Assembly: GCF_041647995.1 (NCBI RefSeq)
Contig: NZ_JARRIB010000001.1
Coordinates: 1-64,000 of the forward strand
Direction of reading: 5' to 3'
DNA: 64,000 nt
Source: Pyrococcus kukulkanii
GTDB lineage: Archaea > Methanobacteriota_B > Thermococci > Thermococcales > Thermococcaceae
Shown here: positions 47,406 through 56,626 of the stretch, one piece after another
Numbering within the stretch: the first letter of the stretch is position 1
How the letters are laid out: each line of letters starts with the position of its first letter
Made by a program: the position numbers and the translations under genes
Notes under the pieces: model-generated
Seen by the model: only the letters and a program-made list of their open reading frames with translations
Databases searched by the model: none
Told to the model about the DNA's origin: nothing

Positions 47406-49319
47406 ATGAAGAAAAAGGTTGTAATGCTCCTTTTCGTTATGTTGGTTCTTCTTTCCAAATTAACTCTTGCCCAGTGTCCTTTGGAAGGGCGAACTGTAGT
47501 TTTAAAAGCTCCTGCAGTTTCAATGACCTCTACTGGAGAAATGATAGGAGTGCCAACTGAATTTGTAATTACGGTGGCTCCAGGGAGTGGGCATGTGTAC
47601 GTTGAGACATGGCCCTTAACGGAAGTTGACATGCAGGCATCAGCAAGGCTCGCAGCTGAAGTAGCAGGCAGAATCCTAGGAATAGATATGAGCAAGTACG
47701 ATGTTTTCATCCAAGTAAAGGCAGACTCTCCCATAATTGGAGGCCCATCGGCCGGAGGTACCATGACAGTAGGGATCATTGCAGCCCTTATGGGATGGGA
47801 ACTTAAAAGCGACGTCATGATGACAGGAATGATAAATCCGGATGGAAGTATTGGTCCAGTAGGAGGAATATTAGAAAAAGCATCAGCAGCACACCAAGCA
47901 GGAGCAAGAATATTTTTAATTCCAGAAGGCCAAAGAATCCAAGTTGTAATGGAGACCCAGAGGAAACAAATTGGACCTATTACTCAGATAACTACAACCC
48001 AAAAGAAGGTAGATGTAGCAAAATATGCAGAAGAAAGATGGGGATTGAAGGTAATAGAAGTGAGGGATATTTACGATGCAATCTACTACTTCACAGGTCA
48101 CAAGCTTGAAAGGCCCAAGCCTAAGGGGCAGATTCTAATAAGTACTAGTTTCCTGGAAAGAGATGCAAAGCAGGATTATGAAGATACCCTTAAGTACTAC
48201 GAGAATATAAGTGAGAAGCTGAAGAATAGTGAAGTTAGTTATTCAACATACAATTACCTTAAAACAGCTCTTGACAGTGCATATAGAACCCTTCAAAGTG
48301 CGAAAGATGCTTTAAATAATGGAAAATACTACACAGCAATGAGTCTTGACTTCCAAGCGAGGATAATTATAAGACATGTTGATTGGTATATAGATGTTTA
48401 TGAAGGAAGGGATCTTGAGGATATATTCCTTGAGGCAAAGAAGGAAATTGATGGGATTGAAACTTACGTTTCTAATCTCACAATAAGAGGAGTTACAATG
48501 TTACAAGCAGTGGCAGCCAGTGAAACAAGAATTGAGGATGCTAAAGAGTATCTAAAGGAAGCGCAAGCAGCATATTACAAACAAGACTATTGGGATGCAA
48601 TTGGCAATGTAGCTTACGCTTATGAAAGAGCTAAAACTGCCAAATTGTGGGCCCAATTAGGGGAAAGATACGCAAAAGGAGAAACCATCTCAAGAGAAGC
48701 AATAAAGAAAGCCGCTAGAAATCAGCTTGACAATGCAAGGCTTATAGTTACATATATAACCTCTATGTTTGGCCAACAAAACCTTCAGGATCTTGTGGAT
48801 ACTTTAAACAAGGGAGAACAGTACTATGAAGATGGGAAATACTCAGCAGCACTGTTTTCGGCAATGGAGGCAAGGATAAGAGGAGAAGTTATACTTGACA
48901 CGATAGGAATTGAGAACATTAGTGTTCTAAGGGATAAGCTTAAAATGATGAAAGAAGATGCAAAAATCGCAATAGGATTAGCTGAGGAGGGAGGAACGGT
49001 ACCACTCTTATCAATGGCATACTATGAGTTCGCGGAGAGCTATGAAGCCAAAGGAGACCTACAGGACATCATAACAGCAATGATATTTTACCAGTATGCA
49101 AAGGAAACTGCAATGGTCTTCTTGGGTTGGAAATCCAGTGGTGAAAGTTCAAGTACCCCAACGATATCCTCACCAATAGGCCAAAATAGCACGGAGGTAA
49201 CTACAACAATAACAATAACAAAAACGGAAACTATTACACAACCTACCTCTACAAGAATATGCGGACCCGCAATAATGGTGCTGATAGGAGTGCTAGTAGC
49301 AATCTTTAGGCGTCGTTGA
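47406..49319 (+). CDS. Secreted, membrane-anchored Lon-like (S16) protease
   Basis: 637 residues. A signal peptide (MKKKVVMLLFVMLVLLSKLTLA) is followed by an ATPase-free Lon-type proteolytic domain with the Ser-Lys dyad S115 (GGPSAGGTMT) and K158 (GGILEKASAA). A long helical region follows with repeated (D/E)AxxYYxxxxY-like helix pairs, TPR-like. A serine/threonine-rich stretch and a C-terminal membrane helix ending FRRR come last. The archaeal family is COG1750. It acts outside the cell, so ATP-independent proteolysis is inferred. It lies between MBX and MBH as in P. furiosus. Confidence 0.85.
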   Translation: MKKKVVMLLFVMLVLLSKLTLAQCPLEGRTVVLKAPAVSMTSTGEMIGVPTEFVITVAPGSGHVYVETWPLTEVDMQASARLAAEVAGRILGIDMSKYDVFIQVKADSPIIGGPSAGGTMTVGIIAALMGWELKSDVMMTGMINPDGSIGPVGGILEKASAAHQAGARIFLIPEGQRIQVVMETQRKQIGPITQITTTQKKVDVAKYAEERWGLKVIEVRDIYDAIYYFTGHKLERPKPKGQILISTSFLERDAKQDYEDTLKYYENISEKLKNSEVSYSTYNYLKTALDSAYRTLQSAKDALNNGKYYTAMSLDFQARIIIRHVDWYIDVYEGRDLEDIFLEAKKEIDGIETYVSNLTIRGVTMLQAVAASETRIEDAKEYLKEAQAAYYKQDYWDAIGNVAYAYERAKTAKLWAQLGERYAKGETISREAIKKAARNQLDNARLIVTYITSMFGQQNLQDLVDTLNKGEQYYEDGKYSAALFSAMEARIRGEVILDTIGIENISVLRDKLKMMKEDAKIAIGLAEEGGTVPLLSMAYYEFAESYEAKGDLQDIITAMIFYQYAKETAMVFLGWKSSGESSSTPTISSPIGQNSTEVTTTITITKTETITQPTSTRICGPAIMVLIGVLVAIFRRR

Positions 49320-50592
49320 TTTTCCCTTCTTTCATAAATTTTGGAAGGTATCCAAGCTTACTAAGCAGATCTATCTCCCACTGGGCCAAACTTGGACATA
49401 TCGTACAACCCAACCTGTAGAACCCCTGGTAATATAAGGGATGTAACTCAAACCCATTCATAAGGATGTATAGCTGAACCATTGCTCCGCTCCAGAACTT
49501 AATTGGCATTACCTCTGTTATCTCCCCTAAGGGGGTTTTCCTAGTTACAACAGGAGGTTTAAGCCTTCTCTTGGCACTCTCAGCATCCCTGTCTCCTACG
49601 ATAAGTATTGGATTCTCAATTTCCCTTACAGCATTATAGAGAGCCTCGACCTTCATCTTTGTGCACCATCTATTGGTGTGGGTTGGTAAGCCATACTTAT
49701 GAATGGGCATGGGAACGTTGACTTTCACAAGATTTATTCCAAGCTTTTTGGCTACTTCCTCAACGTATTCATCTGTTAAGGGCATTTCATATTCCATTCT
49801 CACATAGATAGCGGTGACTTCATCGAACACTTTACTGGCCAATATTAAAGTCGCAGTGGAATCTTTTCCACCGCTCCATGGCACTACTGCAGTTCTGTCG
49901 GCAAAGTTCCTGAGAAAAGATATGCTTGCTTTTTCAAAAGCATTAATATAATTTTCATTTGCTTTGATAGTTTCCTTAAGGGAAACTTCTTCAAGTGCAG
50001 GTGCTCTCCACTTAATCTCAGTGGGTTGGCCAAGAACCTTGCTTATTTCCGCTATTTTATTTGGACCCGAATAGTACTCCTCAATGTTCATAGTTTTTCT
50101 CAGAACCAAAGATACATCTCCGGGATCAAGACCCAGCAGATCAACCATATTCTTTCGGAAATCCTCTCCCATTGCAAAGTAGAGGTCATAATCTGGATTT
50201 ATTTCCAAGCCAAGCGGATTATTAGGGGTAAAAATATAGTGATCAGCATCCCAAGCAACACCCAGCCTAAATCTAGCCTTTATCTCCTCAATATGAGAGT
50301 ACAGCTCATCAACCCTCATGTTTCTAACTCTCTTCGTTCTGAGAACTCTGATGAAATAGGGCCCTTCTAGCTCATTTGCGATATCTTTCGCTAACTCCTT
50401 TTCCTTCTCTCCAAAAAGTAGTATCGGGATGTATGGATCGCTTAATGCATCGTGGAGGTTATCCTCTACTTCTTCAAACCTCCTCCCTCCACCTAAGCTC
50501 GAAACTCTCAAGTACCCTCCATAGTTTCTCTCATTGATGTACTGAATTGCCTTTGCATCTTTTCTTGCCCTGACTATTATATTAAACATCAA
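49306..50592 (-). CDS. PAPS-reductase-like PP-loop protein
   Basis: 428 residues. The N-terminal ~200 residues contain an unassigned, possibly RNA-binding domain. The C-terminal PP-loop ATP-pyrophosphatase domain has VVPWSGGKDSTATLIL, and a GCTICPSLAQWEI cysteine pair lies near the end. No ATP sulfurylase or sulfite reductase is nearby, so sulfate assimilation is unlikely; tRNA or nucleotide thiolation is possible. A TATA-like ATTATAAAC at 50609-50618 suggests a leaderless mRNA. It overlaps the convergent protease by 14 bases. Confidence 0.72.
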   Translation of the reverse strand: MMFNIIVRARKDAKAIQYINERNYGGYLRVSSLGGGRRFEEVEDNLHDALSDPYIPILLFGEKEKELAKDIANELEGPYFIRVLRTKRVRNMRVDELYSHIEEIKARFRLGVAWDADHYIFTPNNPLGLEINPDYDLYFAMGEDFRKNMVDLLGLDPGDVSLVLRKTMNIEEYYSGPNKIAEISKVLGQPTEIKWRAPALEEVSLKETIKANENYINAFEKASISFLRNFADRTAVVPWSGGKDSTATLILASKVFDEVTAIYVRMEYEMPLTDEYVEEVAKKLGINLVKVNVPMPIHKYGLPTHTNRWCTKMKVEALYNAVREIENPILIVGDRDAESAKRRLKPPVVTRKTPLGEITEVMPIKFWSGAMVQLYILMNGFELHPLYYQGFYRLGCTICPSLAQWEIDLLSKLGYLPKFMKEGKINDA

Positions 50593-50623
50593 GAATTAAA
50601 AGAGGGGAGGGGTTTATAATATT

Positions 50624-50679
50624 TTGAATGATGAAAACTCCCTGACCTGAACGGTGATGAAGACCGGTTCACTGACCCT
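50624..50679 (+). ncRNA. C/D box guide sRNA opposite the mbhN 3' end
   Basis: The plus strand reads C box ATGATGA (50628-50634), 12-base guide AAACTCCCTGAC, D' CTGA (50647-50650), spacer ACG, C' GTGATGA (50654-50660), 11-base guide AGACCGGTTCA, D CTGA (50672-50675). All boxes are consensus with the same three-base D'-C' spacer as the two sRNAs at 26 kb. The targets would contain GTCAGGGAGTTT and TGAACCGGTCT. The D box overlaps the last codons of mbhN in antisense. No dedicated promoter is certain. Confidence 0.85.
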
Positions 50680-51094
50680 TCTTACCCTTAGCTTGTTCCT
50701 TAGCCTTCTTCAATTCCGCCTGCTTCTTCTTGATTTCTTCAGCTTCTTCCGGAGTTACATAGATGAATTTTGAATCATACTTGTCGTAGCTCGCAAGGAG
50801 GAACTCGTCACTCATTTGGAGCGCATTTGTCGGACAGACATCAACGCACTGCTTGCAGAACACACACCTCCCTGTCCATAGGGTTACTTTCCTTATCTCT
50901 GGAAGGTACACGAAGACTCCTGCGGGACATACAGTGACGCACATCCTACAGCCAACGCACTTGTCGACATTGTATATTATTTTCCCCCTAAAGTTCTCAG
51001 GAACTGGCACGGGCTCCGTCTTAGGGAAAGGGTTTGTCGCTGGTTTCTTGAAGAGGTTCTTAATGACAGTAGATAAGAGAGGAAGTCTAATCAT
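50669..51094 (-). CDS. mbhN: MBH subunit N (8Fe ferredoxin-type, NuoI-like)
   Basis: 141 residues. [4Fe-4S] motifs CVGCRMCVTVCP and CVFCKQCVDVCP receive electrons from reduced ferredoxin. It has a lysine-rich tail and is shorter than MbxN. Last gene of the 14-gene mbh operon. It overlaps mbhM by four bases; its 3' end faces a C/D sRNA. Confidence 0.95.
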   Translation of the reverse strand: MIRLPLLSTVIKNLFKKPATNPFPKTEPVPVPENFRGKIIYNVDKCVGCRMCVTVCPAGVFVYLPEIRKVTLWTGRCVFCKQCVDVCPTNALQMSDEFLLASYDKYDSKFIYVTPEEAEEIKKKQAELKKAKEQAKGKKGQ

Positions 51095-52056
51095 AGGCTC
51101 ACCCCCATTGCAAGGATTAGGGCTCCGATAACACTAGCGGCAAACACTCTAGTCCATAGCAAGTTCACTGCTTGGCTAATCTTCAGCCTACCAGTAACGG
51201 TTCTAAAGATAGTTTTTGCAACGAAGAGGACTATGAATACCTTTAGGGTGTGGATGAGTAGGTTGGCTATGTAACCCTGAATCCCAGGCATGTCAAGTTG
51301 CCATGGGAACAATACTGCAACTACGAGTGAGGCTGCTATAAACTCCTTCATTGATTCGGCAAGCTTTATTATCGCCAAGTACCTACCACTGTACTCAACA
51401 AGGGTTCCCTCGGCAATTTCCTGCTCAGCTTCTGGAATGTTGAAGAATCCTGCCTCTATCTCACTTGCCAGCCATGCCATAAAGACGTAAATTAGTATTG
51501 CCCCAGCCACCCAAGCCATTGGACCTAATTCCCAGATATTATGCTCATATAAGCTTGAAAGGCTGAAGGGCTTCTGAACTCCAAGCTTTGAGATTCCCCA
51601 CATCACGGTGAAAACTCCAAGCATCATTGCTGGCTCCCTTGAAACAAGCATTGCCACTTCTCTAGATGCACCTATCCTACCGTAGGGGCTTCCAGAGCTC
51701 ATAACACCAACTATAAGGAAGAAGTCGGCGAGAGTTAGTAAGTAAATAAACACGATGATATCACCCTTGGTTGCAAAGATGGGGGCAAAGCCCAAGGGAG
51801 TGTAGGCTAACAAGGCTATCGTCGTTGCAAGCATAAGCAATGGAGCAGCTCTAAACATGAAATTTGCAGTATTTGGAATTATGGTTTCCTTGCTAACGAG
51901 CTTTAGGAAGTCATAGAAAGGCTGCAGTATTGGTGGTCCTATTCTCCTCTGCATTCTCGCAACTAGCTTTCTATCAATTCCCGCGAACAGTAAGGACATT
52001 ATGGAGACGTAAATGTAAAGGGCAACTAAGCCTAGGATAGCATAAATTAACTTCAT
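51091..52056 (-). CDS. mbhM: MBH subunit M (NuoH-like membrane anchor)
   Basis: 321 residues, about eight membrane helices, with RMQRRIGPPILQPFYDFLKL at the N-terminus and the loop AGFFNIPEAEQEIAEGTLVEYSG. It bridges the hydrogenase module and the Mrp-like module. Four-base overlaps with mbhL and mbhN. Confidence 0.95.
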   Translation of the reverse strand: MKLIYAILGLVALYIYVSIMSLLFAGIDRKLVARMQRRIGPPILQPFYDFLKLVSKETIIPNTANFMFRAAPLLMLATTIALLAYTPLGFAPIFATKGDIIVFIYLLTLADFFLIVGVMSSGSPYGRIGASREVAMLVSREPAMMLGVFTVMWGISKLGVQKPFSLSSLYEHNIWELGPMAWVAGAILIYVFMAWLASEIEAGFFNIPEAEQEIAEGTLVEYSGRYLAIIKLAESMKEFIAASLVVAVLFPWQLDMPGIQGYIANLLIHTLKVFIVLFVAKTIFRTVTGRLKISQAVNLLWTRVFAASVIGALILAMGVSL

Positions 52057-53345
52057 AGCAGCACCCCCCTAGAGCATCCAACTCCCGCGGGAGTTGGATC
52101 TCCCTTAATATCGGGATTTATTTCTCTTGTCTTCTTTATAGAAAGCCTTAGAAGATCTTTCTCTGTCAGTATGAACTTCTTCCCATCCTTTATCACAGCA
52201 ACTCTATCGGTACAGCTAAGGCAGGGATCTATCGATGCAATTGCAACGACGGCATCAGCTAGCTGGTTACCTTCTAATCCTTTAGCTATAGCGAAGATAT
52301 TCGGAAACGTTGGCTCTCTCATCTTCCACCTTACTGGACCGTCCCTTCCCTTCTTGCCCTTAACGTAGTGGACAAGCTCACCTCTCGGGGCCTCATATCT
52401 TCCTATGCCCTCCCCATCTCCAAGGATCTTTAACTTCGCCACTAGGACATTGTCCTTTGGGAAAGTCTTTATCTTACCCTCAGGCATCTGATCGAGAGCA
52501 TGCTCTATCAGCTCGAGGCTCTGCCACAATTCGCCTATTCTAACGGCCATCCTATCATATATATCTCCCCTGGCCTTTTCCCCTGTGACATCTTCAGGCA
52601 TTACTGGCTTGATTCCAAGATCAGGATAAACTCCCAATCTCTCGCTCCATCTTGCATCATCCTTAACTCCCGAACCTCTACCAGTGGGGCCGACTGCTCC
52701 CATCTCAATTGCGAGTTTCCTAGGAATTATAGCCGAGTCCCTCAATCTAGCCTCAATGGTTGAGTCATGCAAGAACACATCTTCAATTTGGGGAAGTACT
52801 TCTCGGTAGTACTTGATCATCTCCAGCAACAATCTCTTATGCTTCTCCTCTATGTCCCTTCTAACGCCACCAATGGTCATCATCGAATAGTTAACCCTGT
52901 TTCCCGTTATCGCCTCGAGCACGTCCATGACCTTTTCTCTAGCCAGCCAAGTTAAGTGAAGGACGGTATCGTAGCCTATGTCATGCCCAACGACACCTAG
53001 ATTAAGAAGATGAGAGTGTATTCTCTCAAGTTCACCTATAATAACCCTTATGTACTCCGCCCTCTCTGGAACTTCTATTCCGGCCATCTCCTCAACTGCT
53101 CTAACGTACGTGTGATTATGTGAAAATGAGCATATTCCACAAATCCTTTCAGCCAGGTACATAATCTGAACGTAGTTCCTTCTCATTGCTATCCATTGAA
53201 TGCCTCTAAGGTTATAGCCGAGCTTAACGTCAACGCTAACTATCCTCTCACCGTCGAGCGTTAGAATGAACTTCTCAGGCTCCTCAAGTCCAGGATGAAT
53301 TGGGCCGAATGGAATCTTAACCCAGTATTCAACTTTCTTCGTCAT
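52053..53345 (-). CDS. mbhL: MBH subunit L (NiFe hydrogenase large subunit)
   Basis: 430 residues. Both nickel-iron motifs are complete: C69 and C72 in ERICGICSFSH, and C375 and C378 in DPCLSCTDR, so this is the proton-reducing, H2-evolving subunit. The C-terminal extension after the second motif, ending SRGVLL, is longer than in MbxL. GGAGGGGTGAGTG precedes the ATG at 53345. Confidence 0.97.
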   Translation of the reverse strand: MTKKVEYWVKIPFGPIHPGLEEPEKFILTLDGERIVSVDVKLGYNLRGIQWIAMRRNYVQIMYLAERICGICSFSHNHTYVRAVEEMAGIEVPERAEYIRVIIGELERIHSHLLNLGVVGHDIGYDTVLHLTWLAREKVMDVLEAITGNRVNYSMMTIGGVRRDIEEKHKRLLLEMIKYYREVLPQIEDVFLHDSTIEARLRDSAIIPRKLAIEMGAVGPTGRGSGVKDDARWSERLGVYPDLGIKPVMPEDVTGEKARGDIYDRMAVRIGELWQSLELIEHALDQMPEGKIKTFPKDNVLVAKLKILGDGEGIGRYEAPRGELVHYVKGKKGRDGPVRWKMREPTFPNIFAIAKGLEGNQLADAVVAIASIDPCLSCTDRVAVIKDGKKFILTEKDLLRLSIKKTREINPDIKGDPTPAGVGCSRGVLL

Positions 53346-53863
53346 CACTCACCCCTCCTCAATAGGTAAGGATGACCAGCGTTCTTCACCATCTCCTCTG
53401 GAATTCCCTTGTCGTCAAGCCTTAGAGGATAGATACCCTCTGGGAAGTCGTCGGGGAGGAATAACCTTCTCTTGTCAGGAGCATTTTCAAAGTCTATTCC
53501 TATCATCTCCATGACTTCCCTCTCGAACTGGAGGGAGATTGGGAATATGTCACTTATGTCGGGAAGCACCGGATCATCTTTGGGAACGCTTGTCTTAACT
53601 ATCAATGAAATGGCCGGAGCATCTTCGTACTTTAGTAGGAAGTGAATGCTGAAATCTATCGCCTCGCCAACGTCTTCCCCTATAGCTATAGAATAGTGGG
53701 CATCCTCATCATACTCCCTCAGGAACTTCATGAAGTCCCTAAAACTCTCCCTAGGTACATTTATCCACACTCTCTTTCTACCCCACTTATTCTCCTTGAT
53801 TACAACACTAACATCAGGAAACTTCTGTTTGACTATTTCAACGAACTCTTCCTCCTTGCTCAT
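53345..53863 (-). CDS. mbhK: MBH subunit K (NuoC-like)
   Basis: 172 residues, soluble, with QFEREVMEMIGIDFENAPD and FLPDDFPEGIYPLR, the NuoC signature region. Four-base overlap with mbhJ. Confidence 0.94.
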   Translation of the reverse strand: MSKEEEFVEIVKQKFPDVSVVIKENKWGRKRVWINVPRESFRDFMKFLREYDEDAHYSIAIGEDVGEAIDFSIHFLLKYEDAPAISLIVKTSVPKDDPVLPDISDIFPISLQFEREVMEMIGIDFENAPDKRRLFLPDDFPEGIYPLRLDDKGIPEEMVKNAGHPYLLRRGE

Positions 53864-54381
53864 CCTCCTCCCTCCTCAGGAGGTACCTCTCCCTTAACCA
53901 TCTTCGCAAGCTTTTCCAGAGCCAAAACAACGCCATAAAGTATTGCTTCTGGCCTAGGTGGACATCCTGGAACGAAGACGTCTACTGGAATGACGTTATC
54001 AAGGGGGGCATTTGTAAATGGACTCTCGTAGAAAACACTCCCACCCGTTGGGCAAGCTCCTACTGCAATTACCACCTTTGGGTCAGGAGTTTGCTCGTAC
54101 ACGAGCTTTACCCTTTCCAAACTCTGATTTGTGACTGGTCCGGTGACTATCAAAATATCTGCATGCCTGGGGCTCCCTACGAGCTTTACTCCAAACCTCT
54201 CAGCATCGTATCGCGGAGTTAAAGCGGCAATTATCTCGATATCACACCCGTTACAGCTTCCGCTGTTTACGTGGAATACCCAGGGGGATTTCCCAATGAA
54301 CCTGCAGAGTTGTGCAATTCTCTTTTCAAGCCTCTTCCTTTCCTGCGAATTACCTTGATCGGCGGGAACCTTAATCGTCAT
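53860..54381 (-). CDS. mbhJ: MBH subunit J (NiFe hydrogenase small subunit)
   Basis: 173 residues. The proximal [4Fe-4S] cluster ligands are C43 and C46 (GSCNGCDIE), C110 (GACPTGG) and C140 (PGCPPRPEA). It forms the catalytic core with MbhL and passes electrons from MbhN to the NiFe site. Confidence 0.96.
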   Translation of the reverse strand: MTIKVPADQGNSQERKRLEKRIAQLCRFIGKSPWVFHVNSGSCNGCDIEIIAALTPRYDAERFGVKLVGSPRHADILIVTGPVTNQSLERVKLVYEQTPDPKVVIAVGACPTGGSVFYESPFTNAPLDNVIPVDVFVPGCPPRPEAILYGVVLALEKLAKMVKGEVPPEEGGG

Positions 54382-54385
54382 TTCC

Positions 54386-54742
54386 TCACCCCCTAAGCAG
54401 TATCACGACAAGTATGAATGCCGTGGTCATTAGGAGGTAACTAACGTAGTCCGTTAGCAATCCAGTATGGTCGGCCCTAAGGGTAGCAAAGAACCTCTTT
54501 GCTCCATTTATTAGACCCCACATGGTGTTCTTTCCTGTATGGAAGCCTTCAAGGTGCTCAAATCCTGGAATTGTCTTCTCCGGATCTTCACCGCTTATGA
54601 ATATCTTTGTACCATCCCCAACTTCCCTTGTGCCCATTCCAGCACTTTTTGCCCATCTCTCAAGGAGGTAGGCAAGGATTAGACCGATGATAAAGACGAG
54701 GACGAAGTAAAGGGCATCCCAATAACCAAACACTTTAACCAC
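54386..54742 (-). CDS. mbhI: MBH subunit I
   Basis: 118 residues: an N-terminal membrane helix, a soluble stretch and a C-terminal membrane helix (YVSYLLMTTAFILVVILL). It matches in layout the tail of MbxH', so what is one gene in mbx is two here. It begins with GTG within the last codons of mbhH. Confidence 0.88.
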   Translation of the reverse strand: MVKVFGYWDALYFVLVFIIGLILAYLLERWAKSAGMGTREVGDGTKIFISGEDPEKTIPGFEHLEGFHTGKNTMWGLINGAKRFFATLRADHTGLLTDYVSYLLMTTAFILVVILLRG

Positions 54743-56267
54743 CTCCCATCAGGGTTGCAACATAACCGAGAACATCCCAAAGACCTCTCGCTGCAGGAAT
54801 CATAAACTTGTCACTTATCTGCCATGGGAAAAGTCCCATAACTATTATTGCCAATACTAGGATGAGCATGGGAAGCAACATTGAAATTCCAGGATCCTTG
54901 GCGTTGAGTACCTTCTCGCTTGGCCTTCCAAAGAACGTGAAGAGGACTCTTACGTAAGCCGCGGTACAGAATGCAGTTCCTATTATTGCTATAGCACCAA
55001 GTATTGGATTGAACAATGCTGAGCTCTCGTAGATCAACCACTTACTCGCGAAGCCGTTTAGTGGTGGCATACCAACTATTGCTGCAGCACCAATTAGGAA
55101 TGCAAATGAGGTTTTCGGCATTGTCTTTGCCAGTCCGCTCAGTTCGTTGAGGTTCCTTGTTCCAATTTCATGGATTATTGCTCCAGCAACAAGGAAGAGA
55201 AGGGCTTTCATTATCGCATGGTTAACCACGTGATAAATTGCTCCAGCCAGGGCAATCTCTCCAATTTTTGTCCCATAAGCGACTATTCCTATACCCAAAC
55301 CGAGGAGGATGTAACCTATCTGACCCACCGATGAATATGCAAGTAACCTTTTCATGTCTTCCTGCACAACTGCCATGGCGTTTCCTACTATGAGCGTTAT
55401 GCAAGCAAAGAATATTATTATCCATCCAACGGTTACCGGATTGAGGGCTGGCCAGAATACGCTGAAGATTATCCTTGCCATTGCATATACTCCACCGGCC
55501 TTAATCACGAGACCTGAAAGCATTGCTGAGATCGAGCTCGGAGCAGCTGGGTGGGCATCTGCAAGCCACATGTGAACTGGGGAGGCACCACTCTTGAACA
55601 ACAGCCCCCCAAGGAATAAAGCTAAGGCTACCTTGGCAACTATTGTTGGATTCTCAGCCATCTTGACGGCCAAGTAGCCCATGGTTAGCGTTCCATACTG
55701 ACCATAGAGAAGTGCTACACCAAGCAGAATGAAGGAGCTGGCGAGGGAACCTACGAACATATACTTTATGCCTGCTTCAATGGCCTCCCAAGTGTCGTTC
55801 CTGAAGGCGACTAAGGCATAACTGGCTATGCTCATTATTTCAAGGAATACGTAGAAATTAAATATATCTCCTGTTATCACTATGCCAAGCATCCCAAGTT
55901 CAAGTATTAGGATTAAGGTGTAAAACTTCTCAAGACCCGTGTCATGCTTCATGTATTCTATTGAGTATAGAACCGCGAGAAAGCTCACAAACGTTATTAT
56001 GAGAACCATTATCGCCCCGAACTTATCAACCTCCCAAACGATCCTAATCGGGAAATCTGCCTTGCCGAAGGGGTTCCTAGCCCCTAGTGTATAGAGAAGC
56101 GTCCCCTTGCTCCATACCTCCCTAAACACTTGAATGCCAACCATAAGGGTGGCAAAGCTCACTATTGTGGCCCATACCTCCTTAGCCTTTCCCTTTAGCA
56201 AGCTCACGATTGGCATTGAAAATGCTCCAAATAACGGAATGATTATTAGGAACGGTAACCACGTCAT
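54735..56267 (-). CDS. mbhH: MBH subunit H (MrpD/NuoN-type antiporter)
   Basis: 510 residues, about 14 membrane helices. The TM5 glutamate is in VFLEIMSIASYALVAF. Conserved lysines are in FKSGASPVHMW, VIKAGGVYAMARI and EDMKRLLAYSSVGQIGY. It is the proton-pumping arm of MBH. Four-base overlaps with mbhG and mbhI. Confidence 0.96.
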   Translation of the reverse strand: MTWLPFLIIIPLFGAFSMPIVSLLKGKAKEVWATIVSFATLMVGIQVFREVWSKGTLLYTLGARNPFGKADFPIRIVWEVDKFGAIMVLIITFVSFLAVLYSIEYMKHDTGLEKFYTLILILELGMLGIVITGDIFNFYVFLEIMSIASYALVAFRNDTWEAIEAGIKYMFVGSLASSFILLGVALLYGQYGTLTMGYLAVKMAENPTIVAKVALALFLGGLLFKSGASPVHMWLADAHPAAPSSISAMLSGLVIKAGGVYAMARIIFSVFWPALNPVTVGWIIIFFACITLIVGNAMAVVQEDMKRLLAYSSVGQIGYILLGLGIGIVAYGTKIGEIALAGAIYHVVNHAIMKALLFLVAGAIIHEIGTRNLNELSGLAKTMPKTSFAFLIGAAAIVGMPPLNGFASKWLIYESSALFNPILGAIAIIGTAFCTAAYVRVLFTFFGRPSEKVLNAKDPGISMLLPMLILVLAIIVMGLFPWQISDKFMIPAARGLWDVLGYVATLMGGG

Positions 56268-56626
56268 CCCCTCAACCTCCTGAGCTTTGTTACATCAAGC
56301 GTTCCGTAGTGTCTATAAGCGTTAATAGCCAATGCAACAGCCAAGGAAAGGACACAAACTCCAATGACTATGCTCGTCAGAACTAATGCCTGAGGAATCG
56401 GCGCAACCATTGCCCCGCCTTCATATCCAGTATAGACTGGGGCGGTTGGTGGGAGGCCATTTTCCATCCTGTATCCTTCGCTGATGAGAAGGAGGTGAAT
56501 TCCCGAGTCAATGAGATCCAGAGCAAGTATCAGCTTGATAAGGTTGCGCTTGTATAGGAAGGCATATATTCCGAGGGCTATCATTATTAAGGCTGTGAGA
56601 TATTGAAGGGCTATCACTTCTGCCAC
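56264..56626 (-). CDS. mbhG: MBH subunit G (MrpC/NuoK homologue)
   Basis: 120 residues, three membrane helices, with LALDLIDSGIHLLLIS and PIPQALVLTSIVIGVC. The TM2 acidic position is aspartate (LDLIDSG) where MbxG has glutamate. It overlaps mbhF by 13 bases. Confidence 0.94.
   Translation of the reverse strand: MAEVIALQYLTALIMIALGIYAFLYKRNLIKLILALDLIDSGIHLLLISEGYRMENGLPPTAPVYTGYEGGAMVAPIPQALVLTSIVIGVCVLSLAVALAINAYRHYGTLDVTKLRRLRG

Noticed and set aside
49306-50592. Sulfate-assimilation PAPS reductase
   Set aside because: Large extra N-terminal domain and no other sulfate-reduction genes; only the PP-loop fold is supported.
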